The position numbers and the translations under genes are program-made. Shown piece by piece: positions 32,643 through 41,705 of a stretch of 64,000 bases of DNA. How positions within the stretch are numbered: the first letter of the stretch is position 1; every line of letters begins with the position of its first letter. A model generated the notes under the pieces. That model did not search any database. It had not been told where the DNA came from and saw only the letters and a list, made by a program, of their open reading frames with translations. The stretch comes from Terriglobales bacterium. Lineage in GTDB: Bacteria > Acidobacteriota > Terriglobia > Terriglobales > Acidobacteriaceae. The stretch lies in NCBI GenBank assembly GCA_015655585.1, contig JAATEV010000115.1, positions 1-64,000 of the forward strand, read 5' to 3'.

Positions 32643-33803
32643 ATGGCAAAGATACTTTGTGTGTTGTACGACGATCCAGTCACCGGATATCCCAAGAGCT
32701 ATGCTCGCAACAACGTTCCCAAGATCGACCACTATCCCGGCGGCCAAACAGCTCCCACTCCGAAGGCAATCGACTTCACACCTGGTGAGCTGCTCGGCAG
32801 CGTCTCCGGCGAGCTTGGCCTACGCAAATACCTCGAAGGTCTCGGCCACACCCTCGTCGTTACGTCGGATAAGGAAGGCCCGGACTCGGTCTTCGACCGC
32901 GAATTGCCGGATGCCGATATCGTCATCTCGCAGCCCTTCTGGCCTGCTTACCTGACGCCGGAGCGCATCGAAAAGGCAAAGAAGCTGAAGCTGGCGATCA
33001 CGGCCGGCATTGGTTCGGATCACGTCAACCTCGAATCCGCCATCAAGCACGGCGTCACTGTTGCCGAAGTGACGTACTCCAACAGCATCAGCGTCTCCGA
33101 ACACGTCCTGATGATGATCCTCTCCCTGGTGCGCAACTATCTTCCGTCCTACGAGTGGGTCCTCAAAGGTGGCTGGAACATCGCAGACTGCGTGGAACGC
33201 TCTTACGATCTCGAAGGGATGCATGTAGGAACGGTTGCCGCAGGCCGCATTGGACTCGCTGTATTGAAGCGTCTTAAGCCCTTCGACGTAAAGCTGCACT
33301 ACTTCGATCAGCACCGCCTGCCGCAGAACATCGAGCAGGAGCTTGGGCTCACCTATCATCCCAGCGTTGAGGACATGGTCAAAGTATGCGACGTCGTGAC
33401 GATCAACGCGCCGCTGCACCCCGGCACGCTCGACCTCTTCAATGATGAACTGATCGGAAAGATGAAGCGAGGCGCCTACCTGGTGAACACAGCTCGCGGC
33501 CTCATCTGCAATCGTGATGCCGTGGTTCGCGCACTGGAGAGCGGCCAGCTCGCCGGATACGCCGGTGACGTCTGGTATCCGCAGCCAGCGCCGAAGGATC
33601 ATCCGTGGAGAACGATGCCGCATCATGGCATGACGCCTCACATCTCAGGCACGTCGCTTTCTGCCCAGACCCGCTATGCCGCAGGCACACGTGAGATATT
33701 GGAGTGCTTCTTCGAAAACCGGCCCATCCGCGACGAATATCTGATCGTGGACGGAGGCAAGCTCGCCGGAACCGGAGCGCACTCCTATACGGTAAAGAAA
33801 TAA
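32643..33803 (+). CDS. fdh: NAD-dependent formate dehydrogenase
   Basis: 386 residues, the length of the metal-free D-hydroxyacid-dehydrogenase-type FDH (as in methylotrophs and plants), oxidising formate to CO2 with NAD+. Features are the formate-specific N-terminus (KILCVLYDDPVTGYP), SQPFWPAYLTPERI, the nucleotide loop VGTVAAGRIG, catalytic Arg in NTARG and the catalytic His in MTPHISGTSLSAQTRYA. The ATG at 32643 is preceded by GGAGG. It is followed 69 bases later by cyanase, suggesting joint expression under the LysR regulator. Confidence 0.95.
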   Translation: MAKILCVLYDDPVTGYPKSYARNNVPKIDHYPGGQTAPTPKAIDFTPGELLGSVSGELGLRKYLEGLGHTLVVTSDKEGPDSVFDRELPDADIVISQPFWPAYLTPERIEKAKKLKLAITAGIGSDHVNLESAIKHGVTVAEVTYSNSISVSEHVLMMILSLVRNYLPSYEWVLKGGWNIADCVERSYDLEGMHVGTVAAGRIGLAVLKRLKPFDVKLHYFDQHRLPQNIEQELGLTYHPSVEDMVKVCDVVTINAPLHPGTLDLFNDELIGKMKRGAYLVNTARGLICNRDAVVRALESGQLAGYAGDVWYPQPAPKDHPWRTMPHHGMTPHISGTSLSAQTRYAAGTREILECFFENRPIRDEYLIVDGGKLAGTGAHSYTVKK

Positions 33804-33872
33804 AAATATCGTTCAACCAGGATGAGACGGGCGAAGCCATTCTTCGCTCGTCCATTCTTTTAGGAGTCACGA

Positions 33873-34319
33873 ATGACGCGCGAAGAACTCTCCGCAAAGA
33901 TACTGGATGCAAAACGAAGGAAGGGACTTTCATGGAAGCAGATCGCAGAAGCCATCGGCCCTAGCTCACCGATCCTATACACTGCCGCGCTGCTCGGTCA
34001 GATGACGCTCACCAAAGAAGAGTCCGTCAACCTTGCAACACTGCTGGGATTGGATGAATTCGAAGCAACCCTCCTGACAGAGCCGCCCTATAGAGGTTCC
34101 CTGCCCACAGCTCCGCCGAGTGATCCATTAATCTACCGCTTCTACGAGCTCGTGCAAACCTACGGCACAACCTGGAAGGCTCTCATCGAGGAAGAGTTCG
34201 GCGATGGCATCATGAGCGCGATCGACTTCGATATGGAGATCCAGCGCGAAGAGAATCCGAAAGGGGATCGTGTACGCATTACGATGTCCGGGAAATTCCT
34301 TCCCTACAAGCGCTACTAG
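33873..34319 (+). CDS. cynS: Cyanate hydratase (cyanase)
   Basis: 148 residues, complete. Cyanase converts cyanate and bicarbonate to CO2 and carbamate, which decays to ammonia. The N-terminal helical DNA-binding-like domain (SAKILDAKRRKGLSWKQIAEA) is followed by the catalytic domain with Arg and Glu in LIYRFYELVQ and Ser in GIMSAIDFDM, the active-site triad of the family. It follows formate dehydrogenase. Its stop overlaps the convergent msrB stop region by four bases. Confidence 0.96.
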   Translation: MTREELSAKILDAKRRKGLSWKQIAEAIGPSSPILYTAALLGQMTLTKEESVNLATLLGLDEFEATLLTEPPYRGSLPTAPPSDPLIYRFYELVQTYGTTWKALIEEEFGDGIMSAIDFDMEIQREENPKGDRVRITMSGKFLPYKRY

Positions 34320-34906
34320 GCAAGCTTGACGAACTTCAGCGCCACTGAATTCATACAGTAGCGCAGACCTGTCGGCTTGGGCCCGTCATCGAAAACATGT
34401 CCCAAGTGAGCCTCACACCGTCGGCACGAGACCGCAGTGCGCTGCATACCTAGCGACACATCGGTACTTTCACGAATATTCTCTTTGGCGATTGGCTGCC
34501 AGAAGCTGGGCCATCCCGTACCCGATTCAAATTTTGTAGCGGAGTTGAAAAGTACCGTATCGCAGCAGATACAGTGATACAGTCCCTTATCATGCAGATT
34601 CCAATTCTTGCCGGAATAAGGCTGTTCCGTTCCCGCACGCCGCGTTACCTCGAACGCAAGGGGAGATAGCTGCTGCTTCCACTCTTCATCGGTTTTAATG
34701 ACCACAGGCAGAGTAACGATATCGCCCCGCTTCCCCGAATCAGAAAACTCCACGATTCTGACCTCCTTCGGAGAATCAACCTTCGCCTGAACGATCTCAG
34801 TTCCACGCCAAGACCTGACTGCGATCGCAGCCATAGCGCCACTCCCAACGAAAAGGAATGTCCGTCGAGTTATGCAGCTTCGGCTACTATCCTGTCTTGA
34901 AAGCAT
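34316..34906 (-). CDS. msrB: Exported peptide-methionine (R)-S-oxide reductase
   Basis: 196 residues. A twin-arginine-like leader (TRRTFLFVGSGAMAAIAV) precedes an extra region, then the MsrB domain (about 75-195) with zinc pairs CICC and CRRC, the GTGWPSFWQPI loop, HLGHVFDDGP and the resolving/catalytic Cys in RYCMNSVALKF. It should repair oxidised methionine in exported proteins. Electrons would come from the thioredoxin-like protein encoded just upstream (19 bases). The start has AGGAGG. Confidence 0.93.
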   Translation of the reverse strand: MLSRQDSSRSCITRRTFLFVGSGAMAAIAVRSWRGTEIVQAKVDSPKEVRIVEFSDSGKRGDIVTLPVVIKTDEEWKQQLSPLAFEVTRRAGTEQPYSGKNWNLHDKGLYHCICCDTVLFNSATKFESGTGWPSFWQPIAKENIRESTDVSLGMQRTAVSCRRCEAHLGHVFDDGPKPTGLRYCMNSVALKFVKLA

Positions 34907-34924
34907 GACGCCCTCCTATTCATC

Positions 34925-36001
34925 TCATCCAAACGTGAAGGAAAAGGCCTGTAATCCAGGCTCCAGAAACTCAATAGTGAAGGTGTGGTCCGCAACGGTT
35001 CCCTTCTGTCTCACCAATTGATACAAGCGGTGATCTGTCACCACGCCATTGCCTTGAGCATCCGTATCGACTCCATGATTCTCACCAGGAACCCGTCCGT
35101 CAATTGTTACCCGAAAGCGAACAGGCTTTCCATCAGCAGTCGAACCAAGTACAAGATGGAGGTCCCGGGCATGGAAACGGAAGATAATCTTTCCACCAGC
35201 AGATCTGAGCACTGCAACCTGCTGACGATCCATCCATTTACCCCCAAGCCCCCACTCATTTAGCTGAAGGTGATTCGGCTCAGCGTAAAGCTTTTCTACA
35301 TCTCGCTTGATTCCTCCTGAAGATGCAAAGCGTTCCGCGCGTTCATATCCGATGTATGTCTCAGGAGAGCGAGCATCGTTCGTATCCGCGGCAGCCTGAA
35401 CCCCCTGCCCATGAACACTCACGGTACTTGTTGCCATCGGTTTCGCGTTAGCTTCCTGAAGTAACTGCTGTATCCAGCGTTCGGACTGGTCGTACTCCCC
35501 TTCGCCGAAGTGCTCGTAACGCACCTTGCCTTTCGCATCGATGAAGTAGTGGGCAGGCCAATACTGATTGTGAAACGCATCCCAGATCGCATCATTGTTA
35601 TCGAGCGCAACAGGATAGCCAATGCCAAATTTATTCACTGTCTTCTGAACATTTGGCATCTGCTTCTCGATATCAAACTCAGGAGTATGAACTCCTATCA
35701 CGACTAGGCCGCTATTCTTATATTTCTCCGCCCAGGCGCGAACATAGGGTATCTCGCGAATGCAGTTAATGCAGGAATAATCCCAGAAATCGACAAGAAC
35801 AACCTTGCCTTTAAGCTGCTTTGCTGTCAGAGGAGTGGAATTGATCCATCCGGTCGCACCAGACAGACCAGATAACGGGAAGTTTCCTACAGCACTTGAT
35901 TGCTGCTGCGCCTCAACCAGAGGTGTGCTGGCAGTCATACACGCTAGAGCCGCAACAAGCGCAACCGACTTCATATTTTTCCAAAAGGAAACAACGGACA
36001 T
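34925..36001 (-). CDS. Exported thioredoxin-fold protein with DipZ-type C-terminal domain
   Basis: 358 residues. A signal peptide (SVALVAALACMTAS region) leads to a thioredoxin/TlpA-like domain (about 40-190) with the active site CINC in WDYSCINC, a long insert, and PAHYFIDAKGK with the cis-Pro region. The C-terminal part (about 215-358) matches the carbohydrate-module-like domain found in DipZ-like thioredoxins (IIFRFHARDLHLVLG, PVRFRVTIDG). It lies directly upstream of exported msrB, which makes it the likely reductant or partner in periplasmic repair. The start ATG has AGAGG. Confidence 0.88.
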   Translation of the reverse strand: MSVVSFWKNMKSVALVAALACMTASTPLVEAQQQSSAVGNFPLSGLSGATGWINSTPLTAKQLKGKVVLVDFWDYSCINCIREIPYVRAWAEKYKNSGLVVIGVHTPEFDIEKQMPNVQKTVNKFGIGYPVALDNNDAIWDAFHNQYWPAHYFIDAKGKVRYEHFGEGEYDQSERWIQQLLQEANAKPMATSTVSVHGQGVQAAADTNDARSPETYIGYERAERFASSGGIKRDVEKLYAEPNHLQLNEWGLGGKWMDRQQVAVLRSAGGKIIFRFHARDLHLVLGSTADGKPVRFRVTIDGRVPGENHGVDTDAQGNGVVTDHRLYQLVRQKGTVADHTFTIEFLEPGLQAFSFTFG

Positions 36002-36131
36002 CGAATTCCAAACCTCTCCGTGGGCGGTACAAATACATTAGAAGTGCAGTCCCGCTCAAAAGCAGATCGATTGCTTAGACAATCAACATGAAAAAAGGTT
36101 ACAGGACTCAACACCGCACAGGGCAAGCAGG

Positions 36132-37079
36132 TCAAACCTTAAACGATTTCAGCACCTGCTCCACATCAGCGAGTTGCAACAGAAGTTGCCTTTCATGCTC
36201 CTGAAAAAATGCCCGCAGCATATCGAGCTGAGATGTTGCCGAGCTGTTGCCAATGTCATCGCGAAGCTGTTCCGTTTTCCGTCGACAAACGCTGTAGAGG
36301 ATTGGTCTAATCATGGGATGCACTGCCTGACGATCAACATCCATAACATTGGACGCATTAAAAAAGTTCTCAGTGATCGCCCAGCTAGGCGTGAGATTGC
36401 GTACCTGGTGCCGCCATCCGGAGGGCGTAAACATGGTCTCTCCCGCTTTCAATATCGCTCTGAAACAGCGTACTGTTCGGAACGCCGGAAACTTGTCGAA
36501 ATCTGGATTAAAAGCATCAGCCACACCGCAATACGACTCAGGCAAATCATCCGGTGGAAATAAGACCCATTCTTTTTCACCGAAGATCTGGGTCAGCCAA
36601 GCGTGTGTTCCGCTTGTGTCAACGTGCAATGGAGAACCTGTCGATCGAGGCCCAATAAAAAACCATCGAAATGACGGTCTACTATGAACTGGAAAATCTG
36701 CAAACCAATCATCGACAAAAGCGGGAGTCTTGTAGTCATCACATAACTCGTCGCCGAAGTGAAGATCTTTGAGATATAGCGGACCATTCTTGACTGGATA
36801 TTCATCCGGATTAAAGATGTATGCGATGTACTCGGAGAGGCGAGCTTGCTGCTTCTCATTGAGGGAGTCGGTCAACTCGACCTGAACCTCTCCATATTGT
36901 GTAACAAGCCACTCCCATGTCCATTTCTCAAGAGCCTGCCAGTTAGCAGAGGCATCCGTAATAATAAGCGGGATGCGAGGAATTAGATAATGGCTATAGA
37001 ATTCCTCTGCGGTGATAGAAGATACAGAAGCAAGTTCTACTTCATTCGAAAAAATAGAATTGCCAGTCATGATATCCAT
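36132..37079 (-). CDS. JmjC/cupin_8-type Fe(II)/2-oxoglutarate oxygenase
   Basis: 315 residues, last gene of the biosynthetic operon. The iron ligands are clear: H152-x-D154 in SPLHVDTSG and H224 in SGWRHQVRN; the intervening GEKEWVLFPP and KAGETMFTP segments are those of cupin-like JmjC hydroxylases. Such enzymes hydroxylate protein or peptide side chains or small molecules. It is lower in GC than the flanking core genes. A 74-base gap separates it from the oxidoreductase gene, so it may also have its own promoter. The ATG has GAGGACC upstream. A tailoring role is inferred. Confidence 0.85.
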   Translation of the reverse strand: MDIMTGNSIFSNEVELASVSSITAEEFYSHYLIPRIPLIITDASANWQALEKWTWEWLVTQYGEVQVELTDSLNEKQQARLSEYIAYIFNPDEYPVKNGPLYLKDLHFGDELCDDYKTPAFVDDWFADFPVHSRPSFRWFFIGPRSTGSPLHVDTSGTHAWLTQIFGEKEWVLFPPDDLPESYCGVADAFNPDFDKFPAFRTVRCFRAILKAGETMFTPSGWRHQVRNLTPSWAITENFFNASNVMDVDRQAVHPMIRPILYSVCRRKTEQLRDDIGNSSATSQLDMLRAFFQEHERQLLLQLADVEQVLKSFKV

Positions 37080-37153
37080 TAGGTCCTCGACCTTTCAACA
37101 TCCTATTGAGTTGCGCAAATGTCTCCCTACAGGGGCTACCCCTATTACTTCGC

Positions 37154-38146
37154 TCAAGGCACGAGTACAATTTTCCCGCACTGCTGATTTGACTCCATGT
37201 ATCGATGTGCCTCGACAACGCTTGTGAGAGGAAAAACCCGGTCGACAGAAGGATTGATAACTCCCTCCTCTAAGCGGTCTAGGATAAACTTTTCGGCCTT
37301 CTTCCTCTGCTCAGGAAAACGAACCATGGAGAGATTTCTATACGCATGGACCACAACACACTTCTGCAGAGCCAACAGCAATGGAAACACGGTTAACTCG
37401 GTACTCAGTGTTCCGTACAGAACTATGCGGCCTCCAAATGAAGCTGCCTGTACTAATTTAGAGACCATGCTGCCTCCGACAGCATCGAACATGACATCGG
37501 CGCCTGCGCCTGAAGTAATTTCCGCAACGCGTGCAAGCATATCCTCCTCTGTCGTAACGAGAACATCGTACGCGCCGGAATCCATAAGATACATTTTCTT
37601 CAAGGGATTCCGTGTAGTAGCTATTACTTTTGCATTCACAGATCTCGCCATCTGCATAGCAATTGCTCCAACGCCACTGCTGGCTGCAGAAATAATTACA
37701 TACTCTCCAGATGTAAGTCCCCCTGTATAAATTAATCCCCCATAGGCAGTTAATGCCGCCATCCAAATGGAAGCAGCATCTACCGCTGGCAAATACTCAG
37801 GACAAAGAGTAAGCGAATATTCAGGCATGACAACAAGTTCGCCATAGCTACCATATTCGTGCATGGAAAATATGGGAAGAGTGGCAACACGCTGTCCTTT
37901 TCTAAAATAAGTTACCTCTGAGCCGATCTGTTGAATAATGCCTACAGCCTCAAAACCGAGGCCGGAAGGATATTTATTAGGCACTTCAAGATATTTTCCT
38001 AACCGAAATGCCAGTTCAGCACGATTCAATCCAATCGCTTCAACAGACAGCAATACTTCATTCGCTCGCAGCTCAGGAATTGGCCGCTCCTCAACCTTGA
38101 GTACATCTGCAGAACCTGGTTCATAAAAAACAACAACACGTGGCAT
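37154..38146 (-). CDS. Medium-chain dehydrogenase/reductase, quinone oxidoreductase-like
   Basis: About 330 residues of the zinc-independent MDR family. The GroES-like half has VGLNRAELAFRLG-type catalytic-site residues (IGLNRAELAFR here) and GFEAVGIIQQIG; the Rossmann half has IISAASSGVGAIAMQMA and the AITSGAGADVMFDAVGGS motif of quinone oxidoreductases/enoyl reductases. The Cys and His ligands of zinc alcohol dehydrogenases are absent. In the cluster it could act as enoyl reductase or reduce an intermediate. ATG at 38146 with AGGTGA upstream; a GTG three codons earlier overlaps the preceding stop. Confidence 0.88.
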   Translation of the reverse strand: MPRVVVFYEPGSADVLKVEERPIPELRANEVLLSVEAIGLNRAELAFRLGKYLEVPNKYPSGLGFEAVGIIQQIGSEVTYFRKGQRVATLPIFSMHEYGSYGELVVMPEYSLTLCPEYLPAVDAASIWMAALTAYGGLIYTGGLTSGEYVIISAASSGVGAIAMQMARSVNAKVIATTRNPLKKMYLMDSGAYDVLVTTEEDMLARVAEITSGAGADVMFDAVGGSMVSKLVQAASFGGRIVLYGTLSTELTVFPLLLALQKCVVVHAYRNLSMVRFPEQRKKAEKFILDRLEEGVINPSVDRVFPLTSVVEAHRYMESNQQCGKIVLVP

Positions 38147-38151
38147 AACGA

Positions 38152-38829
38152 TCACCTAGGAACTGCGATACGAATCTCGCAGCCAAGACTAGCATAACCA
38201 CTGACAGGCGCAAGCACTACCACCTCACCTTTCAAATCAGCTTTTTGTACAAAGTGGCGGATCTCCTCGGTCGTGTATTTCTCTTCAGATCTGCTTTCCT
38301 CAACCCCAGCCTGACTTCGCAGTCTATTGAATATTTCAAGCGCTCTCGGATCTGCATCGCGACGTACTTCATGGATGAGAGCCACACCGCCAGGCGCAAG
38401 GCAACGACGAACCTCAATCAAAGCTGCGGATGGATCGGCCAGATGATGTAACGTTGACCGACTAGCGATAAAGTCCAGACTACCGTCGACAAAGGGAAGC
38501 TGATGCATATCGCCATGCACGACTCGGATGCGATGACAAAACATTTCCTTCTGGATGTTCTCCCGAGTCACATGCAGCATGTCCTCAAAGTAATCGAGTC
38601 CAATAAAATCCAGTTGATTAAATTCAGGCATTGATGCCAGTCGGAGCAAAAATCGGCCAGTGCCACAACCTGCATCCAGAAAGCGACGGCCACCAGGGTT
38701 ACTACGAACCTCCTGACGAACCCGCAGAAGAAGAAGGTCGTCGAATCTCCCCAAAAAACCATTTGTAAAGCGATCATAAATCTGAGCCGAGTAATGCACC
38801 GGCATGTTCTCGCGCTGTTCCACACTCAT
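38152..38829 (-). CDS. Class I SAM-dependent methyltransferase
   Basis: 225 residues. Motif I RRFLDAGCGTGRFLLRL, the acidic ribose-binding residue in IGLDYFEDML, the VHGDMHQLPF loop and SLDFIASRSTLHHLADP are typical of UbiE/BioC-like enzymes. The target (O-, C- or N-) is not indicated. The start overlaps the stop of the condensing-enzyme gene (ATGA) and the next gene follows closely, so it is part of the same operon. Tailoring of the product, or esterification to protect a carboxyl as BioC does, are both conceivable. Confidence 0.88.
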   Translation of the reverse strand: MSVEQRENMPVHYSAQIYDRFTNGFLGRFDDLLLLRVRQEVRSNPGGRRFLDAGCGTGRFLLRLASMPEFNQLDFIGLDYFEDMLHVTRENIQKEMFCHRIRVVHGDMHQLPFVDGSLDFIASRSTLHHLADPSAALIEVRRCLAPGGVALIHEVRRDADPRALEIFNRLRSQAGVEESRSEEKYTTEEIRHFVQKADLKGEVVVLAPVSGYASLGCEIRIAVPR

Positions 38830-40022
38830 GAGGGCGCTCCTACGTTATGTGCAGTCACATGTGCTACTGCATTGAGCAATAGAAATTCTCTATCTGATGG
38901 TTTTGATTCGGTGTCCTTTTGGACTTCCACAAGAATTCGATCAAGCATATCGGATGAAAAATAATATCCCCTTTTATTCAGATAGGCTTCTATGGCAGCA
39001 CGTCCGCTATGTTTGCCAATAACAAGCACGGCATCTTTGCCACCCACCAATGCAGGGCGAAATGGCAAATATGTATCGATGTCTTTCATAAGCCCATCCT
39101 GATGCACTCCAGCCTCTGTTGAAAACACATGCGAACCAACAACAGACTTATTCGGAGCAACAGGAATACCTGTCTCACGAGCGACAAGATGGCTAAGTGA
39201 AGTCAGGTGGTCAAGCTTTACAGAATGCCTGCATTTGTATTGCTCCGAATGCACCGATAACGTAAGAGCAACTTCTTCGAGAGAAGCATTCCCAGCACGT
39301 TCGCCAAGTCCGTTTATGGTGCATTGCACCACACGTACACCTTCTTCAATTGCAGCCAGAGTATTGGCCGTCGCTAAACCAAGATCATCATGGAAGTGTG
39401 CGGCCAATGGAATCTTGTCTAGCGCGGAAACATGTTCCCGTATATATCGAATCGATTTACGCACCTGTTCAGGCGTCATAATTCCAACGGTATCCGGAAA
39501 AGAAACGGACGTAGCTCCAGCATCTATTGCCTCCTTATAGGCTTCACATAGAAAGTCGGGCTCTGTCCGTGAAGCATCTTCGGGGCTGAACGAGACCAGA
39601 CGAAAGCTCTTACGCGCATAATGAATGCTGCTAGATATCATTTCCAGAATCTCAATCTTGCTTTTGCGCAATTTGACTTCCCGATGGAGCTTGCTTGTTG
39701 CCAGAAAGATATTAACCGAACTTCGAAATGGATTTGCATTTTCAAAAGCCACACGAGCAGCATCAATATCGCCGGGCAAAGCGCGGCAGAGCGCCATAAC
39801 TACCGGCCCACGCAGATTAGCCGCAATAATTTTTACGGCCTCAGTCTCCGATGATCCACATGCAGGAAAACCCGCTTCTATTGAGTTGATACCGGCTTCT
39901 GCTAGAGCTTGTGCAATCAGAAGCTTCTGCTCTGGACGCAGAGAGGCACCTATCATCTGCTCTCCATCACGCAGAGTCGTATCACTCAATAGAACCTGAC
40001 GTAAATGATTCGAATCAGTCAT
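38826..40022 (-). CDS. 2-isopropylmalate synthase-like condensing enzyme (short form)
   Basis: About 398 residues of the HMGL-like (DRE-TIM metallolyase) family, which condenses acetyl-CoA with a 2-oxo acid. Motifs: DTTLRDGEQ with the metal Asp, FSPEDASRTE, FPDTVGIMTP, HFHDDLGLATANTLAA and GERAGNASLEE; LeuA/homocitrate synthase-like PNKSVVGSHVFSTEAGVHQDG and GKHSGRAA follow. The C-terminal leucine-binding regulatory domain of LeuA is missing. It therefore probably supplies a dedicated 2-hydroxy-dicarboxylate building block without Leu feedback. The ATG at 40020-40022 overlaps the MaoC stop. The true substrate (isopropylmalate, citramalate, homocitrate type) cannot be told from sequence. Confidence 0.85.
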   Translation of the reverse strand: MTDSNHLRQVLLSDTTLRDGEQMIGASLRPEQKLLIAQALAEAGINSIEAGFPACGSSETEAVKIIAANLRGPVVMALCRALPGDIDAARVAFENANPFRSSVNIFLATSKLHREVKLRKSKIEILEMISSSIHYARKSFRLVSFSPEDASRTEPDFLCEAYKEAIDAGATSVSFPDTVGIMTPEQVRKSIRYIREHVSALDKIPLAAHFHDDLGLATANTLAAIEEGVRVVQCTINGLGERAGNASLEEVALTLSVHSEQYKCRHSVKLDHLTSLSHLVARETGIPVAPNKSVVGSHVFSTEAGVHQDGLMKDIDTYLPFRPALVGGKDAVLVIGKHSGRAAIEAYLNKRGYYFSSDMLDRILVEVQKDTESKPSDREFLLLNAVAHVTAHNVGAPS

Positions 40023-40485
40023 AATAGCGCACCATGAACTCCGCAACGCAGGCGGGAAGAACTCCGCCGTCACGTTCAACAGTCACCAGCCACACCGCTT
40101 GCGTTGAGCTCTTCAATCGCTCACATCGCATAAGACGGACACGTCCACGAATCAGAGAACCCACGGGAACAGCCGAGACAAATCGAACATAATTCACACC
40201 AGTAACCAGGCCGTACTGAACACCTTGCATCTTTACACCACCCATCAGAAAGTGAGCAGCCATGGCAAGACTAAATAAACCATGAGCGATCGTTCCCTTA
40301 AAAGGGGACTCCGTCTTCGCCCGCTCCGGATCGACATGAATCCACTGTTGATCCATACTAAGTTCAGCAAAAGTATCAATCTTCTCCTGCGTAATCTTGA
40401 GATAAGGAGTAAGAGCGACATCTTGATTCTGTAATTTCTGCAAATATTCAAATCCAGCAATAATATGCTGTTCCATTAAATCCAT
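40015..40485 (-). CDS. MaoC-like hot-dog dehydratase
   Basis: 156 residues. The hydratase motif FAELSMDQQWIHVDPERA with the catalytic Asp/His pair, then SPFKGTIAHGLFSLAM, places it among R-specific enoyl hydratases/dehydratases. With the ketosynthase pair, ketoreductase and ACP it should dehydrate beta-hydroxyacyl-ACP to enoyl-ACP and so introduce double bonds. The ATG shares bases with the ketosynthase stop (TAATG). Confidence 0.88.
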   Translation of the reverse strand: MDLMEQHIIAGFEYLQKLQNQDVALTPYLKITQEKIDTFAELSMDQQWIHVDPERAKTESPFKGTIAHGLFSLAMAAHFLMGGVKMQGVQYGLVTGVNYVRFVSAVPVGSLIRGRVRLMRCERLKSSTQAVWLVTVERDGGVLPACVAEFMVRYYD

Positions 40486-41705
40486 TAGCTAACCCTTTCC
40501 ACAGCGATGGCAGCCACATTTCCACCAAATGCAAATGAGTTGGAGAGCGCAACCCGAATCTGTTGCTTGCGAGAAGCAGTACAGACAAGATCGATATCTT
40601 CAAAACCAGGTTCTGGATTATCCAACCATAGTGTTGCCGGCACGCAGTCGTTTTGCATCGCCAACAGAGTAGCAATAAACTCAACACTCCCTGTGGCTCC
40701 CAGAGAGTGGCCATGATGACCTTTAGTAGAACTCACAGCAACAGGGCTACCCCCATGTCGCCTTGTAAGTAGTTCCCGAATTGCAATTAGCTCTGCTTTA
40801 TCATTCACTTCAGTTCCCGTACCATGGGCGTTGATATAGTCAAGACGACTCAAATTGTCCTCGCTCTGTCCCAACGCATTCCACATTACCCGAGCCCCTG
40901 TCTGCCCTGTCGGATCAGGAGAAGTAGGATGGTACGCCTCATTGACCGCGCTATAACCAATCATGCGCGCAAGTATATTTGCATTGCATCGCCTTGCCAT
41001 CTCCTCTTCTTCAAGCACCACCAGTGCAAATGCATCGCCCAGCATCATTCCATCGCGATCTGCATTGAACGGATGGCAACCATTCTTCCCAATCAATCGA
41101 AGAATGTTGAACCCTGTCAGGGAAATATCGCTGAAGTACCCATAACCACCAGCGAAAACACGGCGCGCACGTCCCTGACGTATCCAGTCATATCCCGTTC
41201 CAATGGAGCTTGTTCCCGAAGCACATGCAGTTGAGATCAGCGACGATGGCCCCTTTACCCCTAGTGTTTCTGTAAGCTCATGCAGAAACGCAGCCGAGCT
41301 CAAGCTAGTGTGCGATTCGACATAACTACCTAGAGCATTTACTTCCCCTCGCTGCACCTTTAGAAAGTCTAGATAGCGTGACGTGGCTCCTCCATTCGAA
41401 GACCCCATACACAGACCAATATCATAGGGGGATAAGCCTTCAGGAGAAGATCCCAGACTATCCAGCACATCGGAGATAACCTCTCCCATCAAGCGGCTTG
41501 AACACAACTCAGCGCTGCGTGGATCGCTCGGCACCTCTGGAATAACCGCGGCCTCCTTTGAGCGGAATACCCAATGACTTACATCGAAGCGGGTAATATC
41601 TTTCCTGCCTGGCTGCATAGCGACCAGACCTTCCCAGAAGAGATCGATGCCACGTCCATATGGACTCCAGATCGCCATACCGGTCACAACAACAGATCTG
41701 TTCAT
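40485..41705 (-). CDS. Beta-ketoacyl synthase, FabF-like, active
   Basis: 406 residues of the KAS II/type II polyketide synthase family. The catalytic triad is complete: C161 in STACASG, H294 in INAHGTGT and H333 in KGHHGHSLGATG, with the Lys (K328) just before. It should extend ACP-bound acyl chains with malonyl-ACP. A degenerate partner is encoded two genes upstream in the operon, as in KS-CLF pairs of aromatic and highly reducing type II systems, including aryl polyene pathways. Starts and stops overlap those of neighbouring genes. Confidence 0.92.
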   Translation of the reverse strand: MNRSVVVTGMAIWSPYGRGIDLFWEGLVAMQPGRKDITRFDVSHWVFRSKEAAVIPEVPSDPRSAELCSSRLMGEVISDVLDSLGSSPEGLSPYDIGLCMGSSNGGATSRYLDFLKVQRGEVNALGSYVESHTSLSSAAFLHELTETLGVKGPSSLISTACASGTSSIGTGYDWIRQGRARRVFAGGYGYFSDISLTGFNILRLIGKNGCHPFNADRDGMMLGDAFALVVLEEEEMARRCNANILARMIGYSAVNEAYHPTSPDPTGQTGARVMWNALGQSEDNLSRLDYINAHGTGTEVNDKAELIAIRELLTRRHGGSPVAVSSTKGHHGHSLGATGSVEFIATLLAMQNDCVPATLWLDNPEPGFEDIDLVCTASRKQQIRVALSNSFAFGGNVAAIAVERVS

